Positions 4,701-5,744 of a stretch of DNA of 5,744 nucleotides are shown here, in pieces. Every line of letters starts with the position of its first letter. The first letter of the stretch is position 1. Source of the stretch: DATDSR01 sp038062165 (GTDB lineage: Bacteria; Patescibacteriota; Minisyncoccia; Phycocordibacterales; DATDSR01); contig JBBTXQ010000036.1 of the NCBI GenBank assembly GCA_038062165.1, positions 1 through 5,744 on the forward strand. The letters run 5' to 3'. A program made the position numbers and the translations under genes. A model generated the notes under the pieces. It was given only the letters and a program-made list of their open reading frames with translations, made no database searches and was not told the DNA's origin.

Positions 4701-5597
4701 TCATCTACTCGCCTTATATTTAAAACTTTCCGGAATCTTCCAGACACCCCTCTCCCGGAAAGCGGGAATCTTCTGTCTGCGGGCGGCATTGGAAAGGGCT
4801 TGTCCCGATAAAGAATTTTTCTTGGTGTAATCTGCGAGTGTGATAACAGCCTCACCCTTAAGATATGCTATGCGCTTGTGAAGTGATTCCATAAGACCAA
4901 GCGCTAAAAACTTTTCCATGACTTTTGTGCTTTTTTTATTCCGATAATCACTAAAGGCTAGGTAATAGTCTTTCTTCTCTCGATCGCGAACAATAATACT
5001 TGGAAATCCAAGCCTCTGGAGTTGATAGTTAATAATGACCCGACCGATACGACCGTTGCCGTCATTAAAAGGATGAATAGTCTCGAACTCTAAGTGAAAT
5101 TTGCAAATTTTATCCAGGAAATAAGAACTGAGATCACTTGTATATTCAATAAATAGTGCCTCGATCATTCGCTCGACATGCTCTGGAGCCGGTGCGATGT
5201 GTATGCCGACCCGAACATATTCTCCCTTGGCGCGAAGACGCCCAGCAATCTGATCATTGATACCTCCTATCAACATCTGATGAAGTAACAAAATTGTTTT
5301 TTTATCAACCTCGCTTTCCTGTGATTTGGTGCGGATATAGCTAGTTACGCGCGCAAGGTTTTTCGCCTCAAATACTTCGCGCACTGACACATCACGCGAC
5401 ACCTCCATATCAAGCAGAATTTTTTCTGTTTCCTTGAGGGTCAAGGTAGAATTTTCAATTGCATTTGAGTTATAGACCGCCTCCGGAATTTCAGCCTCAT
5501 CCACCATTATCAAAAGAGGCTCCTTGCCTTTGCGCAGAGAGTCATACTCAGCCTTAAATCCTTGAATACGTTTTCTTGTAGGGTTATTAATAGCCAT
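4701..5597 (-). CDS. Fic family protein (class II, self-inhibited AMP-transferase type) with C-terminal HTH-like domain
   Basis: 298 residues, a common length for stand-alone class II Fic proteins. The inhibitory motif (S/T)xxxE(G/N) is S44-N-A-I-E48-N49, before the core. The catalytic motif HPFNDGNGRIGR spans 175-186: His175 as base, Asp179 for Mg, and the GNGR anion hole are all present, so an active enzyme is expected. Fic enzymes of this type transfer AMP from ATP to hydroxyl side chains of target proteins; E48 would block ATP until released. Residues ~253-290 (TLADYTKKNSLSGQALSNAARRQKIPAF, then GVWKIPES) form a small excisionase-like HTH often found at the end of Fic proteins. The ATG at 5597 fits the promoter, giving a leader of about 12 bases. 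Its only weak ribosome-binding candidate is GAAG. It converges on doc, so the two Fic-fold genes are neighbours but separately transcribed. The target is unknown. Confidence 0.9.
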   Translation of the reverse strand: MAINNPTRKRIQGFKAEYDSLRKGKEPLLIMVDEAEIPEAVYNSNAIENSTLTLKETEKILLDMEVSRDVSVREVFEAKNLARVTSYIRTKSQESEVDKKTILLLHQMLIGGINDQIAGRLRAKGEYVRVGIHIAPAPEHVERMIEALFIEYTSDLSSYFLDKICKFHLEFETIHPFNDGNGRIGRVIINYQLQRLGFPSIIVRDREKKDYYLAFSDYRNKKSTKVMEKFLALGLMESLHKRIAYLKGEAVITLADYTKKNSLSGQALSNAARRQKIPAFRERGVWKIPESFKYKASR

Positions 5598-5615
5598 TGA
5601 TTTACTTCTACTTAC

Positions 5616-5644
5616 ATAATACTCTATTCACCGTAAAACGTCAA
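5616..5644 (-). promoter_or_regulatory. Sigma70-type promoter of the Fic gene
   Basis: On the minus strand TTGACG (5644-5639), a 17-base spacer, and TATTAT (5621-5616) match consensus 5/6 and 5/6. The predicted start near 5609 leaves about 12 bases before the ATG at 5597. Confidence 0.75.
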
Positions 5645-5684
5645 TAACCTGTGAATGAAGCGGTAAACTATGATCTATTCACAG
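5624..5684. repeat. ATTCAC-type repeats around the Fic promoter and the next gene's upstream region
   Basis: CTATTCAC occurs at 5624-5631, inside the Fic promoter spacer, and again at 5675-5682. CTGTGAAT (5649-5656) and ATTCACAG (5677-5684) are an 8-base inverted pair 20 bases apart. A plus-strand TATGAT (5669-5674) lies between them but has no matching -35. The layout suggests an operator shared by the Fic gene and the gene to the right. Confidence 0.45.
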
Positions 5685-5731
5685 AAAATCAGGGAGTTAA
5701 GGCATAGCTCCTCATTCTATCGCAAAAGCTG

Positions 5732-5738
5732 AAGGAGG
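5732..5738 (+). promoter_or_regulatory. Strong Shine-Dalgarno for a gene starting at or past the right edge
   Basis: AAGGAGG is a near-perfect anti-16S complement, and only six bases follow before the window ends, with the final base A. A start codon is expected at 5744 or within a few bases beyond. Nothing of the product is visible. Confidence 0.6.
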
Positions 5739-5744
5739 CTAATA

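Noticed and set aside
4649..4855. 68-codon minus-strand frame across the end of the Fic gene.
   Set aside because: It is out of frame with the well-supported Fic coding sequence and has no ribosome site or recognisable motif.

Overview
The window looks like part of a Candidate Phyla Radiation (Patescibacteria, Parcubacteria-like) chromosome. The evidence is a secreted, very acidic protein that joins a peptidoglycan-binding domain to long beta-rich S-layer-like modules, the tail of an O-antigen-ligase-type membrane protein, and a compact cluster of small helix-turn-helix and Fic/Doc genes. Phylum placement is inference from protein style. UGA serves as an ordinary stop (the Fic gene ends with it), so the standard bacterial code fits, not the UGA-Gly code of Gracilibacteria/SR1.

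Left part, cell envelope (1-3064). The C-terminal part of a polytopic membrane protein (1-672, +) enters from the left edge and converges on the large secreted surface protein gene (778-2763, -). A perfect 12-bp GC-rich hairpin and a second imperfect hairpin lie between them. The surface-protein gene starts with GTG and has no Shine-Dalgarno sequence. About 270 bases upstream on its own strand is a good sigma70-type promoter (3036-3064). The RNA it should make begins at about 3030 and would fold at once into five consecutive hairpins (3030-2932). Three of these hairpins rely on G-U pairs that become A-C mismatches on the other strand, so the structure belongs to the minus-strand RNA. This possible structured leader or small RNA is the most interesting unexplained element here.

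Middle part, regulator and toxin-antitoxin module (3174-4636). A minus-strand DeoR/winged-helix-type regulator (3174-3836) carries four copies of a 9-residue linker repeat, visible in the DNA as TTGCCGTTT at an exact 27-base pitch. Divergent from it is a two-gene operon: an excisionase-like HTH antitoxin (3949-4209) and a Doc toxin (4211-4636), one base apart and probably translationally coupled. The space between the divergent genes holds three TGTTAAGT half-sites whose centres are 20 and 10 bp apart.

Right part (4701-5744). A second Fic-fold protein, a full self-inhibited AMP-transferase-type Fic (4701-5597, -), converges on doc. It has a clear promoter (TTGACG-17-TATTAT) and repeated ATTCAC sites around it. 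The window ends just after a strong Shine-Dalgarno sequence on the plus strand (5732-5738), so a further gene starts at or beyond the right edge.

Working picture: an envelope block (glycan polymer assembly and S-layer) sits beside a Fic/Doc stress or defence-type island in which every transcription unit appears to have its own operator.
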